Below are positions 10,650-20,364 of a DNA stretch of 27,210 nt, in pieces; position 1 is the stretch's first letter; every line of letters begins with the position of its first letter. Below the pieces are notes generated by a model. That model saw only the letters and a program-made list of their open reading frames with translations, ran no database searches and was not told the origin of the DNA. The translations under genes were made by a program, and so were the position numbers. Location: assembly GCA_001642005.1 (NCBI GenBank), contig LWCA01000444.1, positions 1-27,210 on the forward strand, given 5' to 3'. The DNA is from Intoshia linei (lineage: Eukaryota; Orthonectida; Rhopaluridae).

Positions 10650-13600
10650 ATGAGGTACAATTAAAACATAATTTTTATTTTTAATTTTTTAGTTTGACTG
10701 GATTAACAGTGTTGATTACTGGTGCCAGCAGAGGCATTGGAAAAGCTTTGGCATTAAGATGTGCAACTCATGGTGCAAATATAATAGCTACGGGTAAAAC
10801 TTCCGACCCTCATGCTAAGTTGAAAGGGACTATTAACGAGACTGCCCAGCAAAGTTTTTAATTTAAATTTTTAAATAATTATTAATTTTTAAGTCAAAGA
10901 ATTGCACGGAGAATGCTTACCACTCCAATTGGACGTTAGGGACGAAGAAAACGTAAAGTATGTGGTATCCGAATCGGTCAAACAATATGGTAGAATCGAT
11001 ATTTTGATCAATAATGCCGGAGCTATATATCTGACCAATACACTTAAAACCTCCATGAAACAATATGATTTGATGAATAGTGTTAATGCTCGAGGAACAT
11101 ATTTAATGTAACATTATATTTATACATCTGATGGGCAATCTTTTGCGATTACAAATAAGGTACTCTAAAATATTTATTTTGGAAACCAACGTTTATTGAG
11201 TTATCCAAAATTTAAAATTTCACTCTTTTTCGTGTATCCCATGAAAAAAATTTTATGTAAAACGTTTTAAAGTAAATAAAATAAAATAATGTAATGTAAA
11301 ATAAAGTATATAAATAAACCACTTTTTGAATTGGAAGGAGGAAGACTGAAAATGACACAGCGTTGGGTGCTACTGTGATGTAAGATAAGATTTGTATTTA
11401 CAATTTTTTTTGAATTTACAATCGGGTCAACTTTTGGAAACCATGAATTAATGTATATTATTTAAATAGGTCAAAATATTGCATAAATCACATGAAAAAA
11501 TCAAAGAATGCGCACATTTTAAATTTAAGCCCTCCCATCAATCTTAATCCTGTATGGTTAAAAAACCACGCTGCGTACACACTTTCAAAATACGGAATGT
11601 CCATGTTTACAATAGCCATGTCCCATGAATTGCGACCTTTCAGTATTAAAGTCAATTCATTGTGGCCTCAAACAGCGATATATACTGCCGCAATGGAAAG
11701 GTTGGGTGGTGGAGATGGGGTAAAAAAGTTTTGTCGTTCCTCCGAAATTCTTTGTGATGCTGTTGAGGAAATTTTTAAAGATGGATCTGATAAAAACAGT
11801 GGAAATTTGTATATTGACGAAGAATTGTTAAGGAAAAAGGGGCATATTGATTTTGAAAAATATTCTCTAGGTGATGCCACTTTATTAACCGATTTTTTTA
11901 TTGGAGATTCTGTTCCCACTGACTTTTCCGTAAAAAAAGATGTAAATATCCAAAAAATTGTCGAAAAAGTTGCTAAATCTATCAATAATGATATGATACA
12001 ACAAGTCGGTGCAAAGTTTATAGTAGATTTTGGTGGTAAGTTTAATTTATAATCAAGGTCAAATTAGCAAATTTACTTGTGTTTTTTTGTGTCATGGTGG
12101 TATCTTGCAACCGGTTTAACTTTAACTAAAATATAAAACATTTAATAAAAAATTAAAGGTTTTTTCTCATAAGATTTGGTAAAATCGTGTTTTTCAAAAA
12201 AATATTGAAAAAGGGAATTTTTATTTTGGGGTTTGATTAAGTGGATTTTTTAAAAAAATCTTGGTAAAAGTCTATTCTTTCCTGAGGGTTTGAAATGGTA
12301 CTTTTTTATTAATTTTTATTAAAAGTGGAATTTGTGAAATAATAATGTAGCGGTCGTCTAGGATTTGGGATAAATGGCATACATCTGAACCAGATGATCT
12401 GGTAACTCCGTAATAAATACTAAAAATTCTGTTATCAAAAATAAACAAAAGTTGATAAATTAATAATAAGGACCCTAGTCTTATAATTTTAGACCCTCAA
12501 TCTAGAACCACTAATGTAGAGGATTAGGTAACTCGCAACAGGCTAATTGTAGAGAGAGCGAATGATGAAACTTGGATCGACGTTCTAGTCTCTAGAACAG
12601 GGGTGCACAACATGCGGCCGTGAGTAATTCATGTGATCACTGATCATAGTTAAATACATTTTACTTCAAATTGAAAAGTTTAAATCAGATTTTATTCAAT
12701 ATTTGTGTCAAAAAGTTACATTTTTGACTATGGCCACTTTCTCAAAATGGATTTAAACTTTCTCAATGTCATTACATTGTGTGCGGCCGTAGTATTAATG
12801 AGTAAAGTAGCTTTCCGGCTTAATTGGTAGAAAGGTTGTGCACCCCTGCTTTAGAATCTAGTGCTGTGATGACCAGACTTTTCAGTTGGTGTATCAAAAA
12901 TTTTTTTTGCTGTTTTCTTCTATAGTTGAGTATAACTTTTAAATGATAAACAATTTTAGGTATGTATACTTTTCTATTATTGCATTTTTAACACCATATT
13001 AAAAATTTCAAATAAGTTTTGGAAGATTATTAGGCAGAATCCCTAGTTACTAGTGACACGCGCGTTATATTTTTGCCATCACTGTTCTAGTGCGTCACGA
13101 GAAGATCGATATCATGTGCTAAGTATTTTTTTACTCATTGGGTGCACCGTTAAACTTTTCATTAAATTTGAGTGCGCCTACAGTAAAAGGTTTTGAAACC
13201 GCTGATCTAGAGAATGGACATCCAATTTAATAGATTAAAAATAAAATTATATTTATATAATTTATTTTTAATCTTATAATTTTTATCGCCCGTTAAAGAA
13301 CATTGGGTTAAACCACTGTTTCCCAACATTTTTTATGCTAGGCCCCACTTTGAGTCTTGAAAAAATCCCAGGCCTATTAAAAAAAAATTCGAGCGAATTA
13401 TAATAAAATAATGATAAAAATAATAATAATGTATTTATTTTTTAGAATTAATGAGACGATTGACCCTGATGATTCTGACAGAGTTTATTAATATTAGGCA
13501 CTAATGTTGTAAGCTTTAATCGTATGTCTCCCTTTTTTGAAATTTGCAGTCTAAATATTTTTTTGTTAGTAAGTCTAAAACTGCACTAAACCCGCATTCT

Positions 13601-14154
13601 GCTAAATAAGAGGATGGAAATATCAACAAAGCAATCTTAGCAAAAGTAGTTAAAGTCGAATAATTTTGCATATAGTATATGATATACTCATCAATTTAGT
13701 TAAATTTGAATTCAATAGCCAACGATCATTAAAGATATATTTGTTTTTTGTCATTCTAATAATTTAATAATACAATTAATTGGTTCAAGTATCACATAAC
13801 CACTTATAAACCTGAAAATATTGTATAAAATTAACAACAAATGAATCTAAAGCTTTCATAATCCTATAAATTTATAATATTTTCCAGGCCCAACGGTTGG
13901 GAAACACTGGATTAAACAGTTAATTATAATTCCTAGAAACCAAATACATATTGGATTTAAAAAAAAATGGAACGTTCCAAGAAAAACAAAAAAATGAAGA
14001 ATCAACTGATGCTACATTGAAAATAAGCGCAGAGGACTTTTCAAATATAATGAGTGGAAAATCTAGTGCTATGGATGCATATGTTTCTGGAAGACTACAT
14101 ATTGAAGGTGATATAGAATGCGCCATGAAACTGGCTAATGTGATAAATAAATAA
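10650..14154 (+). CDS. HSDL2: Hydroxysteroid dehydrogenase-like protein 2 (SDR plus SCP2 domain)
   Basis: Five exons: 10650-10654, 10693-10853, 10894-11107, 11470-12035 and 13937-14154, giving 1164 nt and 387 aa. The first exon is just ATGAG, which joins to give MSLTGLTVLITGASRGIGKA. SDR landmarks: TGASRGIG cofactor loop near residue 10, INNAGA, LNLSPP with the catalytic Ser region, and YTLSK (the YxxxK catalytic pair). The HSDL2 signature NPVWLKNHAAYTLSKYGMSM is intact. The C-terminal SCP2-like lipid-binding domain spans the last two exons (VGAKFIVDFGG, KISAEDFSNIMSGK, YVSGRLHIEGD). The relatives act on lipids in mitochondria or peroxisomes; the C-terminus here (VINK) is not a peroxisomal PTS1. 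The last intron is 1.9 kb and holds two hAT elements; the last ends 27 nt before the acceptor. AATAAA abuts the stop. Confidence 0.92.
11108..11469. other. HSDL2 intron 3, nothing recognisable
   Basis: A 362-nt intron with GT and AG ends. It is longer than most here, contains AT-rich sequence with runs of taaaataa, and shows no exon or transposon motif. Confidence 0.5.
12160..12300 (-). repeat. Dispersed repeat B, copy 2 (inverted)
   Basis: In HSDL2 intron 4. Its reverse complement follows the same block order as 8530-8695 (ttaccaa, ttttttaaaaaatccactt, aatcaaacccc, ttttgaaaaa, ttttaccaaat). The match is diffuse and AT-rich, so homology is likely but not certain. Confidence 0.4.
12598..12848. 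mobile_element. hAT-type MITE, 251 bp, with TIRs and 8-bp target duplication
   Basis: The left end caggggtgcacaaca and right end ggttgtgcacccctg form terminal inverted repeats of about 14 bp. Flanks are ctctagaa (12590-12597) and ctttagaa (12849-12856), an 8-bp duplication with one mismatch. The CAGGGGTG-type terminus, 8-bp duplication and central TA are characteristic of hAT transposons. Two gcggccgt motifs sit near the two ends. There is no coding capacity, so it was mobilised by a hAT transposase encoded elsewhere. It lies in HSDL2 intron 4. Confidence 0.9.
13172..13204. mobile_element. Possible solitary hAT right end
   Basis: The stretch gtgcgcctacagtaaaag followed by gttttgaaaccgctg reads in reverse complement as a CAGCGGTTTCAAAAC terminus, similar to hAT ends. 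The adjacent atctagag could be a target duplication, but no matching left end with that duplication was found. Confidence 0.35.
13314..13909 (-). mobile_element. Internally deleted hAT (Buster-like) element, 596 bp
   Basis: Ends cactgtttcccaac and gttgggaaacactg are perfect 14-bp inverted repeats. The flanks ggttaaac (13306-13313) and gattaaac (13910-13917) form an 8-bp target duplication with one mismatch. Inside, the minus strand from about 13620 to 13448 encodes the hAT transposase C-terminal dimerisation region: FPSSYLAECGFSAVLDLLTK, a frameshift, then LKLTTLVPNINKLCQ and NHQGQSSH before TAA. Most of the transposase is gone and one frameshift remains, so this copy is dead. It lies at the end of HSDL2 intron 4. 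Confidence 0.92.
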
Positions 14155-14216
14155 TAATAATAAACGTAATCATACATTTAATGAAATACAAATGTCATAA
14201 TTTAACACATTTTCGG

Positions 14217-16018
14217 TTATCTGTCAAAGGGATCATTCTGAAATATACGAGAATTAAAAAATTGAGACTTGAGTTCATAAGCTTTGGCAAGGAGGGTGTC
14301 AATCTGATCGGATGTTATATTTTTAGTCGGCAAGTTTTGGAGAAATACCATAGTACATTGAAAATTGTCGAATTGTTTCACACGTTCGGCAAAATAGAGT
14401 AAAAATGCTACACAAACATATGTAAAATATACATCAAATCCTCGATCTTCACATAAACAGGTATCCCATATTCGGATGACTGTATGAACAGGTAATTCGC
14501 GTATCAGTAAATTGTTGAACCAGCGGAAGCCAAATAAAAGGTAATCTATATTTAGGGCTTCCAGATGGGTATTTAGTTCCGGATCAACAAAATTTATTAC
14601 GTCATGAATGTATTCTAATTTTTTTAAAATTGATGGATGTCCCTTGATAAAGTTGTTTTTTATGGAGGTTATTAAATATTCAAAACACCAATAACAATCT
14701 GTTTCTAATTGATCCCTTTTGCTTTTAGAAAGCTTTGAAACGTCCAGAGAATCCAAGTTTTCATTAGATACATCTAGCAAATATTATATAAATTCAACTG
14801 TATATTACTCGGATTCACGTATGCATCCAAAAAAGTGATAAAAAAAGGTATCATTAAGTCGTTCATTCCCTGTACATAACCTATAGGCTTATACTGACAA
14901 GCAAATGCAAATAACATCCTGTTAAACATCTATGGACTCAATTAAACAAATATAGCAAAAAATACATTTCTAACCACTTCTTGTTGTAGATGAGCAACTT
15001 CGGGGTCCATTCTGGGAATATCTATTTTTATCTAAAATTATCAAAGTTACGAATTAAAAACAAAAATTACCTGGTGGTAAAAGGCACGCTGAACAGTGTC
15101 ATCTTTTAATCTAGATGTAAAGTTAACACCTACCAAATATAGCCACGGTGGTTCATGCACCCAGTTATTTTAATTTAAACAATCAAAAGTCCCTTAAAAC
15201 TATTAAATAGTTGATTCCTAGTTCATCGGAAAAATAAACCAACTAGGCAAATGTGACAAATTACGTATCTGCTTTCTTGATAATTAGTTTATATTCGTCC
15301 TTTTTATCGGAACATGTTTGGTACGCTTTTTCAGAATGAGAAGTACTCACATAGCCCTAATTTAAATAAAACGATTTTCATTAATAAATTACCGTTAAAA
15401 GTTTCCAACACATGGGTCTATACTTTCTTTCTATACCAAACCAGCACAATTTCCGAAGTGCATCTAAAACAATGTAAATTGAAACAAAAAAAAAACCAAT
15501 GTCTATTTCTTCTGAATGTAAAATGTCATCATATTTTCGAATTAAATAAGGTTTTTTGAGAATATCGGGCATTAGTTTGCTGGTTTTGTGAATTGGCTCA
15601 GTAAGCGAAACGGTATTTGGCAAGTCTGGGCAAATATAAATGGTTTTATTCTCAATAACCTTTTGATAGCGTATTTTCATTTATATTGATTTCACTCTTG
15701 ATTTTAGAATATTGTGAGCCTGCGTAGTCATTTTCAATGCGAGAAAAGAGTTTATTGAAATGTGGTTTCTTCAACTTAGACGGCGTAAAATCTTCAGAAA
15801 TTTGGGGAATAATTACATAGTCTTCTTTCCATAGCTCACTGGTGGATTGTTGAAATTTTTGATAAGATTCTTTGCTAGTTGAAGTTTTTGTATCTGATTC
15901 AATTTTATATGGTTCTATACTGGCAAAATTATTAAATAAATAATTCAAATTACTTTTCTAAAAATATATCGTATTGAGTGCGGTTCCAAAATGAATTATT
16001 TGCTTTTTTCTTCGACAT
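14217..16018 (-). CDS. TBC1D22: TBC1D22-type Rab GTPase-activating protein
   Basis: Nine minus-strand exons: 16018-15954, 15919-15696, 15625-15497, 15463-15393, 15356-15265, 15110-15071, 15031-14975, 14929-14809 and 14773-14217. They total 1356 nt (451 aa), and phases match at all eight introns (seven are 33-70 nt, one is 154 nt). The short N-terminus SFWNRTQYDIF recalls the FWKR start of TBC1D22. The TBC domain begins at ALRKLCWFGIERKYRPMCWK. Both catalytic fingers are present: IKIDIPRM (arginine finger) and YVQGMNDLMIPFF (glutamine finger). FGFRWFNNLLIRELP, IRIWDT and FLQNLP follow. TBC1D22 proteins are Rab GAPs of the Golgi. The boundary between exons 2 and 3 was chosen for its good tttgcccag acceptor; nearby alternatives run into stops. 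The stop lies 62 nt from the HSDL2 stop. Confidence 0.9.
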
Positions 16019-16480
16019 TATAATCTATTGCATATTTGCAATTCTCAAAATATTTTGTTGCGTAACTATTGCCAGCAAACAAACTAAAGTGTAATGAATT
16101 CATACGTGTACAAACGCTAGTTTTTTATGATACTCAAACCAATATGTTCTTGTTATGTGTAGATTGGTGTTGATTTACTTGTAGATCGTGATGGTTGGAA
16201 CGAATACATATATTTAAATTGCTGTGAATTAAATTAATAAAATAAATACATTTAATCTATTTTTTGATAGATTATCAAAATGATAATTTCTAAATGATTC
16301 TAATACCATTTTACCAATCGACTTTATAAATAATTTTTTTCCTTTTCGAAGAAATAAGTCGTTTATTCATAAACTGTAAAAATTTCAGTTTTTAAATGTT
16401 AGACTGCTAATTGAAAATTTCCTACTTAACTTATAAGGATTTTTAAATAATAAAAAAATGAGAATTGATTGCAAATGGTT
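16019..16480. other. Intergenic between TBC1D22 and the DHHC gene
   Basis: 462 nt of AT-rich sequence upstream of TBC1D22 and downstream of the DHHC gene (both minus strand). It must include the TBC1D22 promoter. No exon, repeat or RNA gene is recognised. Confidence 0.45.
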
Positions 16481-17263
16481 TTATTTAAATGGATTAACAA
16501 AAATATTGAATAGTCGTCTTGAATCGAAGTTTGAATTGTGGTAAATCATAAACCTATACAAATGATAAAGAACACTGATTTGAGTAATCTTGTTAGGTAC
16601 AAACATTGTATAAAAAGGTTGCTCCTCTATATAAACGTGAATAGGTCGATTAGATTTTAAATGATCGGCATGCCAAATTATTAAAAGATATATGTACATG
16701 GTAAAAGTGACCGAAATGTACGTGAAAGCTGTAAGAATAAAATGAGAAAAATAAGAATATCCCAATAACCAACCGATCAATGTTATTATTGGAACCAATC
16801 GTGTAAATCCGACAACACTGAAAATTGGATTAATGTATATAAAATAAAAAACCATAAACACTGCATATATAAACATGAAAATAAATAGGTATAGGAGAAA
16901 AATAATGGATTGTTTTCTGTTTTTGTCTCCAACGCATTTACCCAGAAGGTAGCTGTGATAAAAAAAACCGTCGACACATTTTCGACACATTGTACAATGT
17001 TGTGTCGATTCGTCCATTTGAGCTAAACATCGTACACAATTTCGCACAGTTTCTGGTTTAGTTTGACAAGCTAGTTTTTTTCCAAATTTACTTCGTAAAT
17101 TAATACTTATCCAATTAAAAACGACTTGGAAAGCGATAAAATACCATAATAACTTCATTAGCCATGGAACGTTCAATTCAGGAATAATTACTGATTTCAT
17201 CAACCATATCATCATGCAAAATGTCGAGCAAAAAATTGCTGTTAATATTTTTTCAAATGGCAT
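16481..17263 (-). CDS. DHHC-family membrane protein with degenerate FYHS motif
   Basis: A single uninterrupted 260-aa frame, the only intronless gene here. Hydrophobic segments near residues 7-27, 35-55, 122-150 and 155-200 suggest four transmembrane spans, as in palmitoyltransferases. Between spans 2 and 3 sits the cysteine-rich domain: NCVRCLAQMDESTQHCTMC, then RKCV, then DGFFYHSYLLGKCVGDKN. The zinc-binding CxxC, HCxxC and C-V-G cysteines are kept. The catalytic Asp-His-His-Cys position, fixed by the spacing between CV and KCVG, reads Phe-Tyr-His-Ser. Loss of the acyl-accepting cysteine predicts no autoacylation, so this is probably a pseudoenzyme or a highly diverged member (ZDHHC23/24-like by LLGKCVG). 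An 8-base A run at 16970-16977 lies next to the motif; the frame is open on both sides, so a compensated indel is unlikely. AATAAA overlaps the stop. Confidence 0.85.
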   Translation of the reverse strand: MPFEKILTAIFCSTFCMMIWLMKSVIIPELNVPWLMKLLWYFIAFQVVFNWISINLRSKFGKKLACQTKPETVRNCVRCLAQMDESTQHCTMCRKCVDGFFYHSYLLGKCVGDKNRKQSIIFLLYLFIFMFIYAVFMVFYFIYINPIFSVVGFTRLVPIITLIGWLLGYSYFSHFILTAFTYISVTFTMYIYLLIIWHADHLKSNRPIHVYIEEQPFYTMFVPNKITQISVLYHLYRFMIYHNSNFDSRRLFNIFVNPFK

Positions 17264-17518
17264 TTTAATGTCAGTTATTCAAACAAGTTTATTTTTAAGT
17301 TTTACTTGGTACTAGGTAAATGTTTTTTATAACGCTCAATTCCTGGTAAATTTTTAATATTTTTGACCTACCGTCAATACGCGGTAATCCTTTTCATTTA
17401 ATTATATAAAATTGAATTTCTGTGTCTTTTACTGTATATTTAAAAAATTAATAGTCGTAGAATGTAAAAAAGCCAATTTCTAATACTTTTATGCAGAGTT
17501 GTTTATGTCTATTTTTTG
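17264..17518. other. Upstream flank of the DHHC gene
   Basis: About 255 nt of AT-rich sequence 5' of the minus-strand DHHC gene. It presumably contains its promoter. No specific element can be defended. Confidence 0.35.
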
Positions 17519-17705
17519 GTTTCCGAGTTTGAGTCCATTAGGGTCAAAAACCCAATTTTCGCTTTAGTTTAAAAATTATCTTAGCCCAAAATTTTAATAA
17601 AACATATTCTGGGATGCGTTGTAAAATCATTAACATTGTGGTAAATCTTCAAAACGGTCAAACGTAAATGATCAAAATCACAAATTACCCTTTGTTTTAA
17701 AAATG
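17519..17705 (-). repeat. Dispersed repeat A, inverted partial copy
   Basis: The reverse complement contains the repeat A blocks aaagggtaatttgtgatttt, an aatgttaatgatttt block and aaaattgggtttttgaccct. It lies about 180 nt from a direct copy starting at 17889, making a potential foldback. Confidence 0.55.
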
Positions 17706-17888
17706 TATCCCAAAGTATAGAGTCTATACTATAGACCAATGATTTCTAACCTTTTTCACCACAGCGCCTCGCAGTGTCATACAATGCACATTTTTTTTGA
17801 AATTGTAGGATCAATATTTTTAATTTTTGATTTTAATCGAAATATTTGAAAAATATTGGTTGATAATATATTAAAAGTATTTTTCACC

Positions 17889-18490
17889 CGGGAATGCGTA
17901 GATTCCTGGGGTTGAAATTTTGTATTTATATCAACTGGAATTAGCTATTTCAGAATAATCTTTTTTTAAATTTTCGGACCGTTAATTATTTCATATTTTT
18001 TGTTTTAATAAAATATTTCGGACAAAAAAATATATTAATACTAAAATGCTTTTTTGACTGTGAATCGTCACTTATTTGGATTGAAATTTTTTATGTGTGT
18101 TAACAGGATACAACTGTACCACCTGTAAATTTTTTGAAATTCTAGGGCTGTTTTCATTAAAAAAATAAGGGTAATTTGTGGTTTTGGCCCTGAAGATATA
18201 ATTTTNTTTGGATTGAAATTTTTTATGTGTGTTAACAGGATACAACTGTACCTACCTGTAAATTTTTTGAAATTCTAGGGCTGTTTTCATAAAAAAAGAA
18301 GGGTAATCTGTAAATTTAAAAAATAAGGGTAATTTGTGGTTTTGGCCCTGAAGATATAATTTTTTTTAAATTTAAATTTATGATAATGTTTATGATTTTA
18401 AAAACTTTTAAGAGTGGTAGTTGTTTCAATAAAGTGTAACACACAGACACACAAACAAAAATCGCGTAGCCTTTTATACAAGTTAGGATT
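17889..18490 (+). repeat. Dispersed repeat A, copy 4, with internal duplication and an N
   Basis: Starts gggaatgcgtagattcctgg, matching copy 1, and ends in an acacacagacacacaaac tract followed by cgcgtagccttttatacaag. The block that begins ttggattgaaattttttatg occurs twice (about 18077-18205 and 18207-18360). The junction holds the only ambiguous base of the window (18206). The duplication may be real or an assembly join. Confidence 0.7.
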
Positions 18491-18675
18491 TATCACATTG
18501 AAAATGACAAAATAGGTTTTTATAATTTTATTTTTTCTGGAATTTGTGCTATTTATGACAATTTTTAGGATTTGACTGTTTTTACTTTATTTTTAATATT
18601 ATACACACCTTCTATCTAATAAATTAAAAAAATGGGATAACAATTTTTTTTAAAATTCTTTACACAAATGTTAAA

Positions 18676-18855
18676 ATCTGTCATACAATCAGACTTTTGA
18701 AACAATATTTCGTAAATAATATAGAAGTATTGACATGGGTAGCTCAAAGTCCTGATCCTAACATAATTGAAATGTTATGGGAAATATTGAAGAGAAAAAT
18801 TAGGAAAAGAGGTCCTACAAATATATTGAAGCATAAAGAAATGTTAATCCAATAA
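18676..18855 (+). mobile_element. Tc1-family transposase C-terminal remnant
   Basis: Fifty-nine codons in one open frame followed by TAA. The peptide includes RLLKQYFVNNIEVLTW, VAQSPDPNIIEMLWEILKRK and IRKRGPTNILKHKEML. The AQSPD-x-N-x-IE-x-LW-x-x-LK motif is the third catalytic acidic block (the Glu of DDE) of Tc1 transposases. Nothing readable remains of the first two Asp blocks, apart from a weak His-Thr just upstream. No terminal repeats were found. Confidence 0.88.
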
Positions 18856-19449
18856 TTGATCTCAATACATCATAAAACTACCAAAAATCTTGATTTAACT
18901 ATGTTTAAAATTTAAATTAATTGTTCTATAGATGTTTTAACGGAAAATGGAAAAAACACAAATCATTAAATCATTAATTAAACTTTTCTAATTCTACTTT
19001 CACTTTTTTTGTACAACCCCGCAATATTTTTTAAACACATTTTATGATTTATAAAATAAAAATTAAAAATTATATATTATAAAACATTTTTTTTCATTTT
19101 ACTGGCTAGTGTGCCATAGAAAATTGTGTACGTGTCCAGCGAAAAGTTGAAAACGAACTACAATATGTACAATTTCACTTTGGGACAGTTAAATTAGTTT
19201 TTTTTGTTTTTGTTCGAAACAACTTTTCATCCTAAATTTGCAGCTTTTCCTTGAAGGAGTCCAGTGAAGGGGGCCTATAATTTTCATTATTTATTATAAT
19301 ACATTAATTTTAAATTAAGTTCACTCGTCTGTCGAGACATTTTTTTTGATGAAAAGTGGTAAGCGAAGTTGTATCAGTTGCAACAACGTTTAAATCTACA
19401 AAAATATCAACAAAATTACATGTCATATATTGTATTTATATTTATGAAT
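18856..19449. other. Intergenic, downstream of GTP cyclohydrolase
   Basis: About 590 nt. The part next to the Tc1 remnant may be transposon 3' flank. No other coding or RNA feature was seen up to the stop codon of the minus-strand gene. Confidence 0.4.
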
Positions 19450-20364
19450 TTATTTATGTTTATTTTTAGTTTTAGAGTTACATATACATTTATCCTTATT
19501 GTACAAAACAAACATTAATTGAGAAAGAAAATTTGGATTAGTTTTAAATAAACCGCGCATCAAATATGTAGTAGTTACACTATTGGCGTTTTTTATCCCA
19601 CGCATAAGTATACACATATGTCTAAACACATTATAAACATTTGTTAGTACTCACGTAGCAGTTATATTGATATAAAGTCCTCTGGGTCGGATGATATCTT
19701 CAATGCAAGCAACAATTTGATTAATGAGTTTTTCTTGCACTAATATAATAAATAATAATTACAAAAGTTAAATTACGTTGTAATCTTTTGCTGAAAATTT
19801 GCACTATCCTAAAGTATAAATATAAAGACTATAATAATAATAATGTAAACCTTTCAAATTTACTTAAACCCATTATTTTCTTATTTGGTAAATACGCAAT
19901 AGTCACCTAAATGAGAACTACATTAAAAATACAAAATGTAAATTTACTTTTCCATAAAAGGGTAACAGATGGTGTTCACACAAAGATTGCATATTAATAT
20001 TATCTACAACTATAATGCTTTCTGATTCTGTTTCATACACACCGTCTCGCATTAAATCTAGACATATAAAAACCTGATAAACTAAAAAACCTTGTAAATC
20101 TTCATTGTACCCACTAGTCATTTCAGAAAAAGCCTTTGCTGCCCGAACAGGAGAATGTTTTATCACGTCTTTGCTAAATTTTACCCCAGGTTGTGATTGA
20201 GTCAGAGTAGATAAAAGTGATGAAAACGGATTTACATATGGTTCATAATTAAATGAACAATATGAATTGGAAAACGAAGATGCCGACGAATGTTCTCCAA
20301 AATTCGCAGAAAGAGAATTTGCTATTACAGCATTTCCATTAGTCACATCTGCTGAAGAAATCAT
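19450..20364 (-). CDS. GCH1: GTP cyclohydrolase I
   Basis: Six minus-strand exons: 20364-20091, 20057-19948, 19906-19851, 19808-19777, 19739-19655 and 19621-19450. They give 729 nt and 242 aa, about the family's normal length. All five introns are 33-42 nt and every phase closes. The enzyme turns GTP into dihydroneopterin triphosphate, first step of tetrahydrobiopterin synthesis. The catalytic zinc ligands are present: Cys and His in NMQSLCEHHLLPFYGK and the second Cys in THMCILMRG. Other landmarks are IAYLPNKKIMGLSKFERIVQ, IFSKRLQLQEKL and a C-terminus with NSVTTTYLMRGLFKTNP. The first ~70 residues are Ser/Asn-rich and poorly conserved, as usual. I chose ATG at 20364; the open frame extends twelve codons and more upstream without another ATG, so an upstream exon is possible. 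AATAAA overlaps the stop. Confidence 0.95.

Noticed and set aside
11668-11985. 105-codon minus-strand frame
   Set aside because: Antisense shadow of the HSDL2 SDR exon.
13920-14177. 85-codon minus-strand frame
   Set aside because: Antisense shadow of the HSDL2 SCP2 exon.
17737-17790. hAT-like start (ccaatgatttctaacctttt)
   Set aside because: No paired end or target duplication could be found; too weak to call.
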